Assembly: GCA_030544215.1 (NCBI GenBank)
Contig: JARZZO010000011.1
Location: 50,465,587-50,529,586 of the forward strand
DNA: 64,000 nt
Direction of reading: 5' to 3'
Source of the DNA: Zantedeschia hybrid cultivar
Lineage: Eukaryota > Streptophyta > Magnoliopsida > Alismatales > Araceae
The position numbers and the translations under genes are program-made. Each line of letters starts with the position of its first letter. Within the stretch, counting starts at the first letter, position 1. The notes beneath the pieces were generated by a model, which had not been told where the DNA came from, did no database searches, and worked only from the letters and a program-made list of their open reading frames with translations. Below, piece by piece: positions 22,604 to 35,512 of this stretch.

Positions 22604-24698
22604 AGCACCTACATAATCAAGAGGTGGGGGGAAGTGGGAAAGGGAGAGGTACCTAGGACAGGAAGACAAAACACTTGAAGAGAAGGGAGAAGAAAGGGCG
22701 GACATAGAGAAAACTTAGGAAAGGTAAAAGGATGCTAATAGCCACGATGGTTTCCAAGTTTGTGGACACAAGTAGGGCTTGTTGTCTTGTTGTGGCCATC
22801 ATAGTAAAAGGACAATGTATAGGAGTGCCTCATTATTGACGTCGATATTTATTCACCAAGGAGAAATAATGCCAAAGAAGACAAGGAAGACAAAATAATG
22901 AACAAGATGAGATGATAGGATATCAAAACCTAGGGCCAGTCATTCATAAAACCCTATTTATATCACGATTGGGTCCCAATGGACCCAATTAGATTGGCTC
23001 ATGAAGTAGCCTAGGCATGCTAGGTGCTCCTAAGCATTGCCTAGGCATGGTTTTTTTCAAGGCCTAATAAGGTGTTTAACTGCTTTGGCCTTGAAAATAA
23101 GCCTTATCACCTAAACAATGCCTAGGCTTCAAGTAGGCGTAAGCCTTGACAACTATGGTTATTCATCATCCAAGTAGAAAAAAAGAAACACTTTATCTAG
23201 AGCATTGATAAGTTGTTCAAACTGTAAGTTGCTTTTTGATGGTGATCATTCCCCATTCATGCATCAAAAGAATTTCCAAGTATAAAAGCTCATCAATCAC
23301 CAAGCCTCAAACTTTGTCGTAGGACAAGAAAGTGGACCAATTAGTAGCATTGAGAGACAAGTGAATGTAATTTCAATTGTGCTAATGGGTTGTGAATACT
23401 CTGATGGGATTGTAAACTTTTAAGGATTTGGATTTCTATGACAAAGATGTATAGTGTTCAGATTAGACAATACTAGAATGCTCATCATTAGGTTGTCAAC
23501 TTTTAAGTAGCTGGGTTTCACTTGCACTATTGGGTTGTGAATTTTCTGATTGGATTGTCAACTTTTAAGTATTAAAGTTTCAATTGCACAAATGGGTCGT
23601 GAATCTTCTGATTGAATTGTCAACTTTTAAATATTTGGATTTACATGACAGAGATGTACGGTGTTTAGACAGAATGGATGGTGTTTAGACGACACCACCT
23701 AATTGTATAGTGTTAAATTTTTTATTGACTTTAATTGATTGTTCAAGAGTTCTAATTCTTATACTTGATTTACTCCAAAAGAAATATTCTGATTGATTCA
23801 TATTAGTATATTACTAAGAACACTCATCATTATTCGCTGAATCATCATTATATTAATTTGTAATTGATGCTGTTACTATCACTAGAAACATGCCACTGAC
23901 TGTTCACTACATTTACCTACATGGTTGCTCCGAAGAAGTGTTTACCATACCTGATTAGCAGCTGAAACATATAAATTTATTATGAATTATTATGTTAAAT
24001 TGAACCTCAATAAAAAATGCAGTTCTAACATTTTTCCACATTTTTAGAATTTAGATAACCTCAACATAGCACATGCACAATAGGCATGCGAGGCAACCGT
24101 GGCTCACCTCAGCCATACCTAGGTATTTAAGGCAATGTCTTTTCCCGCCTAGATCACTGGGAAGAGGGAAATGGGAGGAGGAAATTAAAGAACAAATCCA
24201 AGAATGACATGCAAGGTTCTGAGAACCATGGACCAACTTGCAGAAAGCATGTATCTAATTAATGGATGACTTAAAAAGTCACGAGGAATAAGAATATGCA
24301 GTAGCATGTAACAGGAAAGGGCTTTATACATTATGAACAGAGGCTTAGACATCAGCAAGTAATCAAAGCATGCATTAGACATAATCAAAAGAGGTACTAT
24401 TTAAAAGGCAGACAAAGGCCACAATCTATGTAAAACAAGAATAGCATCAAGTCGTAGCAGCACATATCCTATCCAAATAACAAAGAGGAAGAAATATCAA
24501 CTTATGACAAACAGCACATTGCCCTAAAAAAACATTCAAACAATAAACCAAGATAGCATGTATGGTATATTGATTAACAGCATGAGTGAGAGAGAGAGAG
24601 AGGTGAGTGAGGCAAGGCAAGGCAAGGTGAGGTGCAGCATTTTCAGATTGCCTCAATTCACCCCGTCGCCTAGGCATGTGAACAAAACAAACACCTTC
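22604..24698. other. Intergenic region, no gene seen
   Basis: Contains GCCTAGGCATG-type motifs (22990-23110) ending CCTTGACAACTATGG at 23143-23157, the kind of end seen in an inverted-repeat element at 53.7 kb. Near 23370-23700 there is a loose ~63-bp tandem repeat (TTGTCAACTTTTAA near 23493, 23556, 23619). Elsewhere AT-rich, no convincing coding sequence. Confidence 0.4.
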
Positions 24699-24712
24699 AC
24701 TAACATAGATGA
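24699..24712. repeat. LINE target site duplication, left
   Basis: ACTAACATAGATGA, repeated exactly at 30967-30980. Confidence 0.92.
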
Positions 24713-25060
24713 TTTTTTTTTTAAGGCAGCAAAAGCCACATTCATTCATTGAAATTATCAGAAAAAGAGTTCAAGGGTAGAAGAAAGGGAAAGGGAAACA
24801 TAATAATTGTCTACCAAGACAGTAGACATTGCAAGAATCACAAGAACCACATAAAACCCCCTTCCCAAAAAGGGAACACATTACAACTCACATCAATACG
24901 CTCAAAGAAAGACAGTTTTCCACTGGACAATTTTTGAAAGAGTTGCAGATTCTGAAATCTTATGCCCAAATCTTCTAATGAACCATTCTTGTATGAAGTA
25001 AATACAGTTTCCAATAATCCCTGCTGGGCAAGAGAACTGGTTGCCGAAAATTCTGAGGTT

Positions 25061-28000
25061 CCTCTCTCTTCAAATGGCCCATAGCATTGCTGATAGAAGG
25101 GATTCCCACAAACAAAAATCCTGCTGGTTGGGACACATCTGATTCCAATTTGCCATAAGGCTTTCTACCGAATTGGAGCAGCTTGGAGGACTGCCTAAAA
25201 TTCTGAAAAAAGCCTTCCAGATTACATCCATTATACCACTATTAATAAAAAGATGGTCAACAGTTTCTTCAAACATCCCACAAAATGAACATATTCTTTT
25301 GTCTAGAGTTAAGAACCTGAGCTTGTCCCCCGTAGGTAATCTGCCCCATGCTATTTTCCACAAAAAAATCCTAATCTTGATGGGAAGAGATTTCTTCCAC
25401 ACCTGAGAATCCCAGCTGACCTTAACCCCTCCTGAGTTCAGAACTTTGGTTGTAGAATTGACAGAAAACTTTCCTCTTGGATCCCATCTCCAACTTTTGA
25501 CATCTTCTCTCTCATTCATCTCTCGGAAGTCTTGAAGCAGCATATTGAGTTGCAGGAACTCCCTCTCTTCTTCATAGAGAAAATTTATGCAAAATCTGAA
25601 GTCCCAGACAAATCCTTGAGGTGAGTAAGTTCGGACATCACTTATAGTAGAATTCTTATCTACTGAAATGCTGTATAGATTTGGAAATCTATCTTTTAAA
25701 GTCCTTCCCTCCTTCCAAGCATCTTCCCAGAATTTTGCAGTTCGGCCATTACCCACATTTATGTAAGTAGAGCAATTGTAAAGATCCAAGTTATGTAGTA
25801 TATTCTTCCAAACATTTGAAACAGAGCCAATGAGCTGAAAGCTACCAATCCATAGATCCTTATGAGAAAAATATTTACTTCTAATAATTCTGGCCCATAT
25901 ACGCTGAACTTCCCTTTCAAGCCTCCACATCCATTTTACCAAAAGAGCTTTATTGAAGTTTTGAATTGGTGTTAAACATACTCCCCCTTCCTCTGTACTC
26001 TTGCATACAAATTTCCATCCAATGTGATTCCCACCCTTTACTTCCAGGTGTTTACCCTTCTAAAAGAAAGCTGCTCTTATAGACTCCAATTTCATACACA
26101 CCATCTTAGGCACTTCAAAAATGGATAAATAATAAATAGACAAACTAGAGAGCTCTGATTTGGACAAAACCCATCTTCCTCCTACTGAAAGAAGGGTCCC
26201 TTTCCAGCCTTGAAGTTTACTCTCAAATTTCCTAATCAAGGGGTTCCAATCACAATTATTAAGCTTCCTGTCAGAAAGAGGTAATCCCAAATATGTAATA
26301 GGGAAGGTAATTGACTGCACATTGATCATATTTGATAAACCAGCCATCTTATCTTCTAAAACATTAATACCCACCATTTCACTTTTTGAGAAATTGATTT
26401 TAAGTCCAGTCACCGCTTCAAGAATCTTCAGCAAAATCTTCAAATTAATCATCTTCTCTTCCTTTGTTGATGAAAATATAATCGTGTCATCAGCATATTG
26501 AAGGTGAGTAACCTCCTTATCCATCCTTCTAACTTTGATATCCTCAATAATGTGACAATCTCTTGCTTTATTCCACATGGTACTCATAACCTGTCCCACT
26601 ATAATGAAGAGAAGAGGTGAAAGGGGATCGCCTTGCCTAAGTCCTCTTGAGCTACCAAAGTAGCCAAATGCGACTCCATTGATTAAAATGGAGAATTTCG
26701 TTGTCCCAATGCAACTTGCTATCCATTGTGTCTATTTCCTTTTAAACCCTATCAGTTGCATAACTCTTAACAAACAATTCCAGTTTATTCTGTCAAAAGC
26801 CTTTTCAAAATCAATCTTACACACAACAACCTCCTTTTTTCTACTCTTCTTATCATGAATATTCATATGCATCCATAAAACTATCAAGAATGAAACGGCC
26901 CTAAATGAAAGCTGCTTGATTGGAGTCGACCACACTACTGATCACTAGCTTGAGTCTAGTTACCAAAGCTTTTGTGATGATCTTGTAGCTGCCATTAAGT
27001 AAACAAATAGGCCTAAAATCCCCTAACCCTTTTGCACTGTCCTTCTTAGGAATAAGGACTATGAATGTAGAATTAAGAGATTTAATCTTCCAAGGCCTCC
27101 TTTCGAATTCTCTTACAGCTGCCATAATATCTCCCTTAATAACTTCCCAGAAATGTTGGTAGAACCCAATTGAGAACCCATCTGGTCCTGGAGAACATCC
27201 ATACTAAAAACTGCAGCCTTAATTTCTTCCTCAGAAAAAGGTCTAATAAGACTGTTTAAAGAAGAGGAGGTGTGGAGACCTTGGATCAACTCTAATATGT
27301 TCAAGCAGATCTCAGATCATGAGGCAACTCCTCAAAGAAAATTAATGCAGCTGCTCCATACTCTTGTTCCTCAGATAATATATGATTGTCAACCTTCAAG
27401 GACTCTATCAAGATTCTCCTCTTTTTACCACTAGCCATCGTACGGAAATAGGAAGTATTTTTGTCTCCCTCCTTTAACTACAGTTCCTTAGCTCTCTGCT
27501 TCCACTTGATTTCTTTCCTTAAGGACCAATCAAGATAATGCTGCTTTTTATAGTCCCATTGTTGGATTTCCTCTCTAGATAACAAATCTTGGTCATATTT
27601 GGCTTGAAAACCTTCAATCTCCTTGAGCAATTCTTTCCGGATCCTTGTTGCTGCTCCAAAAAAAATTTCACTCCATTTGTTTAGTTTTTGTTTCAACCAT
27701 TTAATTTTAGAAGCCAGATTATAACAAGCATTTGAATGAAGAGGGGCTTCCTTCCACCATATAGAGACAAGATCAAATAAGTCTTCATGTTTCAGCCAGG
27801 CCAATTCAAATCTAAATAATATGTCTCTACTCCTATTCTTTCCAACAAAAAATAATAAAGGAGTATGATCCGAGAGAACTCTAGGTAACCCTTTCAGAGA
27901 AAAACTGTTAAATTTATGCTGCCACTGAGGAGTAATGAAAATTCTATCAATTTTTGACTTGGTCCTGACATTAGACCAAGTATATGTCACTGCTGTGGAA

Positions 28001-28530
28001 TCCACTTAAATAAGACTGCAAGTATTCACCCAATCTCCAAAGGCATCCATTTCAAAAGTCCAAGCCAGTTGATTTTCTCTTTCTCCTGGGAATCTAACAG
28101 CATTAAAGTCCCCTCCCACTCACCATGCCTCTGCACTTGTATGTTGCAAGTCTCTTAATTTATCAAAAAAACCCATTTTAGCTTGCATATACTGAGGCCC
28201 ATACACACCTGTGAAATGTCCAAAAAATATAGTTACTTTTCAACTTGAAATCAATGGAGATACAATAATTACCCACTCTAGAATTGCACCACTGAAGTAC
28301 ATTCTCATCCCATAATATTAGAATTCCCCATGCAGACCATCAGCTGGTTTTGTTGCCCATCCTGTAAGTCTATTACCTCCTATTCTTTTAATAAGTTCTA
28401 CATCTTTTTCTACTCCCTTTGTTTCTTGCAAACACATAATTTGTACCTTGTTAAATTGTATCATTGTTCTAACTTCCCTGCCTTTCACATTTCCATTCAG
28501 GCCTTTAACATTCCAGCTGACAATGTTCAT
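25061..28530 (-). pseudogene. LINE ORF2 (endonuclease-RT), broken
   Basis: From 28530: MNIVSWNVKGLNGNVKGRE and MCLQETKGVEK (AP endonuclease start); near 28005-27478 YTWSNVRTKSKIDRIF and LSDHTPLLF (endonuclease end, SDH motif); 27304-27113 PFSEEEIKAAVFSMD; 27125-26901 FIVLIPKKDSAKGLGDFRP (RT finger region); 26935-26732 IDFEKAFDRINW (RT motif A); 26599-26060 with the catalytic YADD at about 26486-26497; 25942-25070 the C-terminal zinc-binding zf-RVT (KIRIFLWKIAWGRLPTGDKL, CSFCGMFEETVDHLF). The pieces lie in at least three frames, so several frameshifts separate them. This protein nicks target DNA and primes reverse transcription in active elements; this copy cannot. Confidence 0.9.
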
Positions 28531-28584
28531 GAATAATGAGAATTCTTACCCTTCTCATAACCTTTTCTAGGCCTAAGATTCAAA

Positions 28585-30934
28585 CTACACATTGTTTTGA
28601 AGGAAAGTCAATTCCCTGTTGCCTATCTTCACTCCACTGCTATTGCCTCTTCTGCTCGATCTAATAGAGAGGTTCATATCTCTTCGGATCTTCCGCAGGA
28701 ATTTCCTAACCACATCCTCTTTACCAGGGAAAGAGATACCAACCAAACCCCCGATTATTTTAATAGTATCATCAGACCACTCCAAGTTCTCCCTAGGATT
28801 TAAGACTGTGAGGGGAAAATAATCATATGAGGGAACTATTCCAACCACTAAAGTTGTATTTCCATCTGTCATGACCTTATTCAGAGTCTCTGAATGTCCT
28901 GACATAGTATCTTGGCCAAAAACTGTCAGTGCCAGCCCTTTATTCTTGTGTTGTTCGTTCCAAGTTCTTCTATCAAGTTTTCTAGGGTCCTTAAAATAGA
29001 ACTCCTCTGATACTAACCAGCCACCGATCCTCTGCAACCCTCAATACCGGCCGGAAGAAGCTACAAAGAAGAGCCAATACACCAGACCGCTCCCTCCTTT
29101 CCGACTGGGGAGCTTCCAGCTGAAGCGAAGATGGATGGGAGGAGAGTAGACCGTGCTACAATCCTCGGAGACACCGGCTCAAAACCGCCAACCAGCGAAC
29201 CAGAAACGAGCATATCGGGTGAGGAAGAAGGGTCCGATCGGGTCATAATCGGGTGTGACTTACCCGATATGACCCTTGATTGAGGCCTGTCTAACTTACC
29301 CGATACGACCCTGGATGGAGGCCCGTCTGACTTACCCACTAAGATCTCTCCTGAGAGACCCGAAAGCATACCCGCTAGGACCGAACTGGCCCGAGCATGT
29401 TCATCTTCCCAGTCTGACAGTGACGCCTTTCCTGCTAGCCTCCTCCTCCAATGAGAGCTTCCTTCCTCCGCGTGGAGGAGCAAATCATCCACTGCCCAAC
29501 CTGCCACCCCTGCCTCGAGCATCGCCACATCCTCGAGAAGATTGCCCGCCATACACATTAACCTAGATTCTTCAATAGCAGGAGCGACCCCCAAAATAGA
29601 CTGCCGCAAATCTTCTTCAAGAAAGATCTCGGTAGTATCTCTGCTAGTACACCGAGTCTGAACCCCTGAGCTCGCAAGAACACCCTGAGTCAAACTCGGG
29701 ATAGACTTCTCACCAGAGAGATCCTAATCAATGGCCTTCACCTCCCTAGTTCTCTCCTGTTCAGAGCGATTTCCCTCCCCTGTACTTCGAAAACCCTATT
29801 GCATAGGGAAATGTCTGGCTTGGCGGTGACTAGGCTCCCTTTAGGTTGAGCCTCAAATGATTCAGTGGTGTCTACCACTATTAAACCCATTGAATCCCTC
29901 TCTTCTCCCTCCTTATATAACGGTTGAGTTAACTCAGCTCTACTTGCTCTGTAATTTTCGTATTCTGCCACCACCTCTGCCCAAGTCCATTCTGATGATG
30001 AATTTTCTGAAGCCAACAAATGCTCTGAATCCTCCTCTTCTGGTAGAATAGTAACCCAAAAGAATTTACCTTCCACCAAGATTTTGACTCTGGAAGGGAC
30101 TTCCAACAGGCAGTCAACTTCGATCAAAATTCTGGCGAATCTGAACTGCTTCCCTCCCCTAGAACTGACATCTACTTTTCTAAGAATGGCAAATTTAAAA
30201 ACTATTGCTTGAAAAGAAGTGGCGTTCCAAAGATGCAAAGGGATCCCCAACAACCTAACCCAGAGTAGTTTCCCTTGTTGAGCTAGTTCCGACGCCACCT
30301 CCAGACTCCATTCAGAACATCGGATCTTCAGGTCTTATGTAATGAATTCTTTGAGGGCAATGACCTCCTTCCAAGCAGAATCTTCAACTTGGACCAGAAA
30401 AGACTTCGATGAAAATTCCTTGCACCATAAATCTTTCACCAGAGACCAACGACGGTGAAGAAGTAGAATCAAGCTATTAATGGAGACTATATCACGAACC
30501 TTACTGAAGGAAGCTTCTAATAGAGAGAGGACTACATAGCCTTCCAGGAATTTCTTGGCCTTGGCAGCTTCCTGCGACCAAGGAATGGCAATAGGTTCTT
30601 GACCTAGATACATCGAAGGAGACCACCCCTTCTTCTCAACCGGGCGAGGAGTAGGATCCGGCTTCTTAACTGGGTCAAAAACGATCCCCTATTTTGGGAC
30701 CTTCCTCTTACAATATCTTCTTCTATAACCCTCTCCCCCACATTCTAAACACCAGACATTCTTCTTACAATAACTCGCCCAGTGGCCTTTACTAAGACAT
30801 CTGATGCAGACGTCCCTCTCCATCAGGAGAGATGGTGGAGACGAATTAGCAGAAGGCTTCAAAGCCAGCTTCCCCCTTCTCCTTCTAATATAAGTCCATC
30901 CACCTTTTACTTCGCTCTCCCTCCTTTCGCTCAT
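28585..30934 (-). pseudogene. LINE ORF1 (CCHC/DUF4283-like), broken
   Basis: From ATG 30934: MSERRESEVKGGW, then two zinc knuckles, CIRCLSKGHWASYC (intact C-x2-C-x4-H-x4-C) and CLECGGEGYRRRYC (His position is Tyr). Further on, 30613-30335 and 30298-29738 have the look of plant LINE ORF1 DUF4283 regions (WVRLLGIPLHLWNATSF, FRFARILIEVD). Pieces at 29693-29061 and 29037-28585 are in other frames. ORF1 proteins of plant LINEs bind RNA. The CCHC-before-DUF4283 order is known from some plant L1 families as far as I recall. Confidence 0.75.
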
Positions 30935-30966
30935 CTTACCATTAATAGAGACATAGTCAGTACATT

Positions 30967-30980
30967 ACTAACATAGATGA
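30967..30980. repeat. LINE target site duplication, right
   Basis: ACTAACATAGATGA, the partner of 24699-24712. Confidence 0.92.
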
Positions 30981-33360
30981 TAGATCTTCTGACCAGTGAG
31001 ATTTTATAATACATTATTATATTCAAATTAACCCCTTGATTCTCTTGTAAAAAATTGAGGCTTTATATGTAGCTCATTGAATGTTACTTTTCTATGGAAA
31101 TAGCTCATTGAATATTATTTTACATTTTCATAGGAGAGATAGGGCAGAATGAAACTATTGGAGCAACAAGAATGAGATAGCTACAAAGGAATGCAATGAA
31201 ACCATCAATGCTACAGCAGCATGTGAATCAAGGTTCAGTCGCATAAGTGCAGCTGATGCAAATTTATGATGGTGCATCCACCCCTCAGCTTTTATTTTCT
31301 TTCATTAGCCAGAGGAACTAATCCTCAGCTTTTGTGGATGTACTTCCTCTATTTAGTTCAATAAAATTGGTGGTACACCAGAATTCCTTTCAAAAAAGAC
31401 TGTCCGTTGAAAGTGAAGATGCCACTAGTGATGAAGCACAATTCCACGGCATATGGGCTGGCATCAGAAGAAGGAAGGTTTCCAACTTATTGGTCAAACA
31501 GGCAGCTTGTTATTCATTTGAAGTTGATCCAGGAGCAGCAGATTCAACAGGAGAGCAAAGCAATGGTATGGGAAGGAATTGCCATTCTTCAAACCCAATT
31601 CCTAGTACAAATATTGAACCATCTCATTCAATATATGTACTAGGAATTGGGATTAAAGAATGGCAATTCCTAGTATAATGGCCGGCTCTCTCACACTGCA
31701 CAGAACCATGGACCAAATATATTGGTTCGTTCTCCACCAACATAGCAAAGGTTGCAGAAAAGATAACAAACGATGGAGCAGGATATATAAGGGTCAAATC
31801 CTAAACATGAGACGAAGATTAACTAGGAATGATTCTTTGATCACGAGCACATGTTACATGAAAATGAAGTAATGAAAAGAAAAAGAAAATGAACTATTTC
31901 ACTTATAGGCTACATATGTCACCAACAAAGGCAAGGTCCATTTGCTTGCACAAGGCTGATCGCTGATGACAATGATGATGATGATGATGGAGCAGCCTTG
32001 AGATGGTCACCTAATGATGATGGAGTTGCAGATATGCAAGAGCGGAAACTACACCATTTGATCTTGGATCAAGGTCTAGGAAGGCATCTCAGCCAATGAA
32101 GGGACAGAATGCATAGGAAATAGAGGAGACAGACATCATAATCATGCAAGTAGCGGATGACATTCACATGGATTTGGCACATGGAAATATTATCATGGTC
32201 ATAATCAACGATTGTACTAAAAATCAGCTGATCCAGATAGGAAGCAGCCCGAACTACAGATAAGAATAGGTCATAACCTGTCCAGCTCCAATGGAATTAA
32301 ATGGTCAGAACCGACCAAAACTGGCTTCGGAATCAGAATCAGATCCGGAGCCGATAGGGGCTGGTCCAGTTCCAACATCTGGTTTTTAATTCCGAGAGTA
32401 GTGGGGTACCTGAAGCACTATTGGTGGCTGAAGTTCTACTTATGAGGATTATGCCTACATTTTACTAGCTTTAGCAAGGGCCTGAGGTGTCTCTGGAGGA
32501 TTCAAGGTAATATCAACCACTAATTAAAATGCAGTAACCAGATTTGAGTGTCACAAATTGAGCATATTATGGAGAGTACCATTACCATTACAATCTAAAA
32601 GAAGTCTCATTTGCACATTACCCCAACAATGTACCATGTGAGAAATCATTCCCATGTTACTGGCGTGTATAATTTCTTTTAAAGTGTTTGTGTTCATACT
32701 TGTAATGTGGTCTCCTTATCTGAGTTTAGCAACTTTCTTGTGAAGTGTGGAATAAATAATACAATGAGTCCTGATTACATTGGAAATTCTTGTGTCTTGT
32801 TTTTCTTAGTTTACCCTTCCCCTTGCTATTCATCATTTTATATTTGTCCTAGAAGATGGGACAAGGCTTTGACGATGATGATGTACATTTGTCCGAGATT
32901 TTCTTCTCATCTTGTACCACAAAGAAAAATAAATGGCTATAAACTACAAATGCAGAACAAACAAACTCAAAAAAAAAAACTCTGAAAAAAAACATCCATC
33001 TGCACTATGAGAGTACTAACAGCAAACAACAAACCGTATTCAATTTCTTGGATTTGCCTCTTCATTGTCTTTGTTGATAGAACTCTGCATTGTGCTTTTC
33101 AGTTGTATCCTTCAAAATAAACAATGTTTTTTTAGAGAAAATCAGACTGTACCACTAATTTTAATAAAAATAAAGAGAAGTAGTACAATCAAGCAAGACA
33201 TGAGAAATTCCTATCTAAAGGAAAAAAAAAATAAAGCACAAAATCCATCAAAACTTTAAAAACAAGATAACTCTCTAGCCCAGTCCCTAGCTGCCACCCC
33301 CATAATGTGATGACTCCAATTATTCAAAAACTAAATGACCAACAATACAATTTTCTCAAT
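30981..33360. other. Intergenic region, no gene identified
   Basis: ORFs of 60-115 codons on + (31334-31678, 31407-31643) overlap in different frames and resemble no family I know. A GATGATGATGATGATG run lies near 31975, and GGAACCGGTCC-like GC-rich text near 32280-32390. No splice-consistent gene model was found. Includes the hairpin below. Confidence 0.3.
31574..31671. repeat. Long hairpin, 45-nt arms with 8-nt loop
   Basis: Arms 31574-31618 and 31627-31671 are inverted copies with 42 of 45 positions matching (AGGAATTGCCATTCTT and CCCAATTCCTAGTAC shared), separated by CCATCTCA. It could be a young MITE or a foldback capable of making a miRNA-like precursor. No flanking duplication was seen. 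Confidence 0.85.
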
Positions 33361-33367
33361 GTAAATT

Positions 33368-33874
33368 TTACTTCCCTAAAGACGGTTCCATTCCTTTAAT
33401 TCCAAATACTCCAGCAAATAGCATGTGGTAGAATATGCAGGATCTTCCTCCTAGTGCCCTTTGCAGTTTGAGCTTCAGTTGAGAAAAATACTCCCACATC
33501 TCTTGTAGAGTATTGAAAGATGGATAAATTGTGAAAATTCTACCCATCAGCTTCCAAATTTCTCTACTAATATGGCAGCTAGTAAACATATGGTCGATGT
33601 CTTCTTTATGAACACCACACAGCACACGAAGAATATCATTGTCCTTGCACCATTTGCTTCTATAAACTTTGGTGATAATGCTTCTCTTTAAGACCAGCCA
33701 CAAAAAGGTCTGAACCTTAAGAGGCGATTTCACCTTCCACACATCATCATAATGTTGGAAAGCAGGCTGCATTCCTTCCAACAATTTATAGAAAGACTTA
33801 ACAGAAAAATTACCTGATTTTCTGCCCACAAAATCTGGTCTTGTTGATTCACTTCCCTGAGGAGATTCTAGCAC
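33368..33874 (-). pseudogene. LINE zf-RVT fragment
   Basis: Minus-strand open frame of 168 codons with the C-terminal zinc-binding region of a plant LINE ORF2: GNFSVKSFYKLLEG, VWKVKSPLKVQTFLWLVLK, and VLCGVHKEDIDHMFTSCHIS with C/H spacing typical of zf-RVT. It is clearly different from the LINE at 25 kb (different sequence, SPLKVQTFLW against LPIKIRIFLW). 5'-truncated, as usual for LINE insertions. The gap 33880-34085 holds no recognisable feature. Confidence 0.75.
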
Positions 33875-34085
33875 GTGGAGACGCTCTTTAATGGAACTTA
33901 AGCTTTAGCTGGTCGTAACCAAGAAACCACCGGTTTTGCATGGTGGGGTGGGAATGCCAGACACATCAATTTGTCAAGTAAACTGAAGACAAAAGCTGGA
34001 GCAATGACAAATACTGTGTTTCTTCAGTTTCTGTTTGGCCTCTTCTCAGCTATAAGAACCACTGCACATTACCATTTTCTATCTG

Positions 34086-35110
34086 ATAACTATCATTGAC
34101 ACAAGTATCCTTTTTATTGCCTAAAAGGAGATTCATCAAAATCCGAGTTATTGCTAAGATATTGCGCTCCCCCTATTTTGATGCCCATATATACCCACTA
34201 AAAACTACAAATTTTATCTATATTAAACATAGAAACCAAAGGAAAAGAAAGAATGTATCACCTTACTCTTCCAATGCGTATGACTGTACCAGTGGTGTTG
34301 GTGACTCTATCGCTTTTAGCATGTTTACTGTTGGAAACCAAGACTATATGTTAAGTGTCTTATGTTTAGTGTTTTAACTATATTATGTTTCATGACCATT
34401 TACGTCCATGCGGATACAGTTCATAGTTCACTTCATAAGTATATCATATATATTGAGTCTAGCCATGCACTTTAGATGCGTAGAGAAAGGAAGGATTTAG
34501 TGAGGATCCTATATAAGACAAGTGATTCACTACCGCCCTTTTTCATATTCGTTTTGTTTCATGTTTTGTTTTAGTTTTATGATAATTATTTGATATCAGA
34601 AACTCAAAACCAAAGGAGCAGAAATGTATCACCTTTCTTGAAAATAGATTTATCGAAGTCCAAGTTGTAGCTGAGATTTTGCGGAACTAGCCCCAATTGC
34701 TTCTTAAAAACTGCAAATGTTATCTACGTAAAAGTTAGAAACTAAAGGGGCAGGAATGTATCACCTTACTTGAAAGGAGATTCATCGAAGTCTGAGTTGT
34801 TACTGAGATATTGTCGACTTGCTCCCGATTTGATGCCTCCAATTATTTAAAACCTACAAATCTTTTCTATGTTAAAGTTAGAAATCTAAGGAGGAGCAAG
34901 AATGTATCACCATACCTGAAAGGAGATTCTTCGAAGTCTGAATTGCTGCTGAGATATTGTCGAGCTGCCCCCAAATTGATTCTTTCGACTTACCAGGAAT
35001 GACAAATCTTATGCTTTTAGAAACCAAAGGAGGAGCAGAAATGTATCACCTTACGTGAAAGGAGATTCATTAAACAATGATTTGCTGCAAAGATACTATC
35101 GAACTACTAC
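34086..35110. repeat. Block A array 5
   Basis: Units from 34110-34370 (with the TCACCTTACTCTTCCAATGC-type tail) and from about 34590-35110 (four units with GAAAGGAGATTCATCGAAG and CCCGATTTGATGCCTCC), separated by a short unique stretch. The unit reading frame (VRNLRRSKNVSPYLKGDSS on +) is open here only across one unit. Confidence 0.75.
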
Positions 35111-35290
35111 CAACTTGATGACTTCAACTTGCTCGAGATCGACTAGACCAAGATTAAGCACGAGCTAAAGCGTGAGCCCATTTTGGGCTCATTTTGTAGG
35201 AGAGCTTGGCTCGCCAATAAAGGAACTCAACTCGAACTCGATTCGTTAGAACCCTTTTAAGTTAACTCAGCCAATAAACTGAGTTCACCA
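35110..35290. repeat. Block E variant
   Basis: Same as 8565-8775: AACTCGAACTCGATTCGTTAG and related motifs. Confidence 0.6.
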
Positions 35291-35512
35291 ACTTAGAAAC
35301 AATCACATCGCTGAGCTTGGGAAGGTGCAGTAGAGAGAGGCTTAAGATTTAAAGAGAAAATGGGGTGAAGTTTTTGTAACGTAACCAATGTTGGACTAGA
35401 AAGACCCAACTGTGAATCCCACCTGGGGTGTGCAGAGAAAGGAGGCTCGCCAACGCGCTCCCGTCAGGATGGACCTACATGTAATCAACCCACTTGAAGT
35501 GTGCTTGGAGCC

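Larger units (their letters stand above)
24713..30966 (-). mobile_element. L1-like LINE, 6.25 kb
   Basis: Non-LTR retrotransposon in minus orientation between two copies of a 14-bp target duplication. The 3' end is a tract of ten T on the + strand (24713-24722), i.e. an A-tail. Order from 5' (30966): ORF1 with CCHC knuckles and a DUF4283-like domain, then ORF2 with AP endonuclease, RT (QYADDTIIF) and zf-RVT. The 5' leader before ORF1 is only about 30 bp, so either the leader is short or the copy is slightly 5'-truncated. Both ORFs are broken by stops and frameshifts. Confidence 0.92.

Noticed and set aside
31901..32260. A host gene around the GATGATGAT run
   Set aside because: Short open pieces in several frames but no consistent splice signals or recognisable domain.
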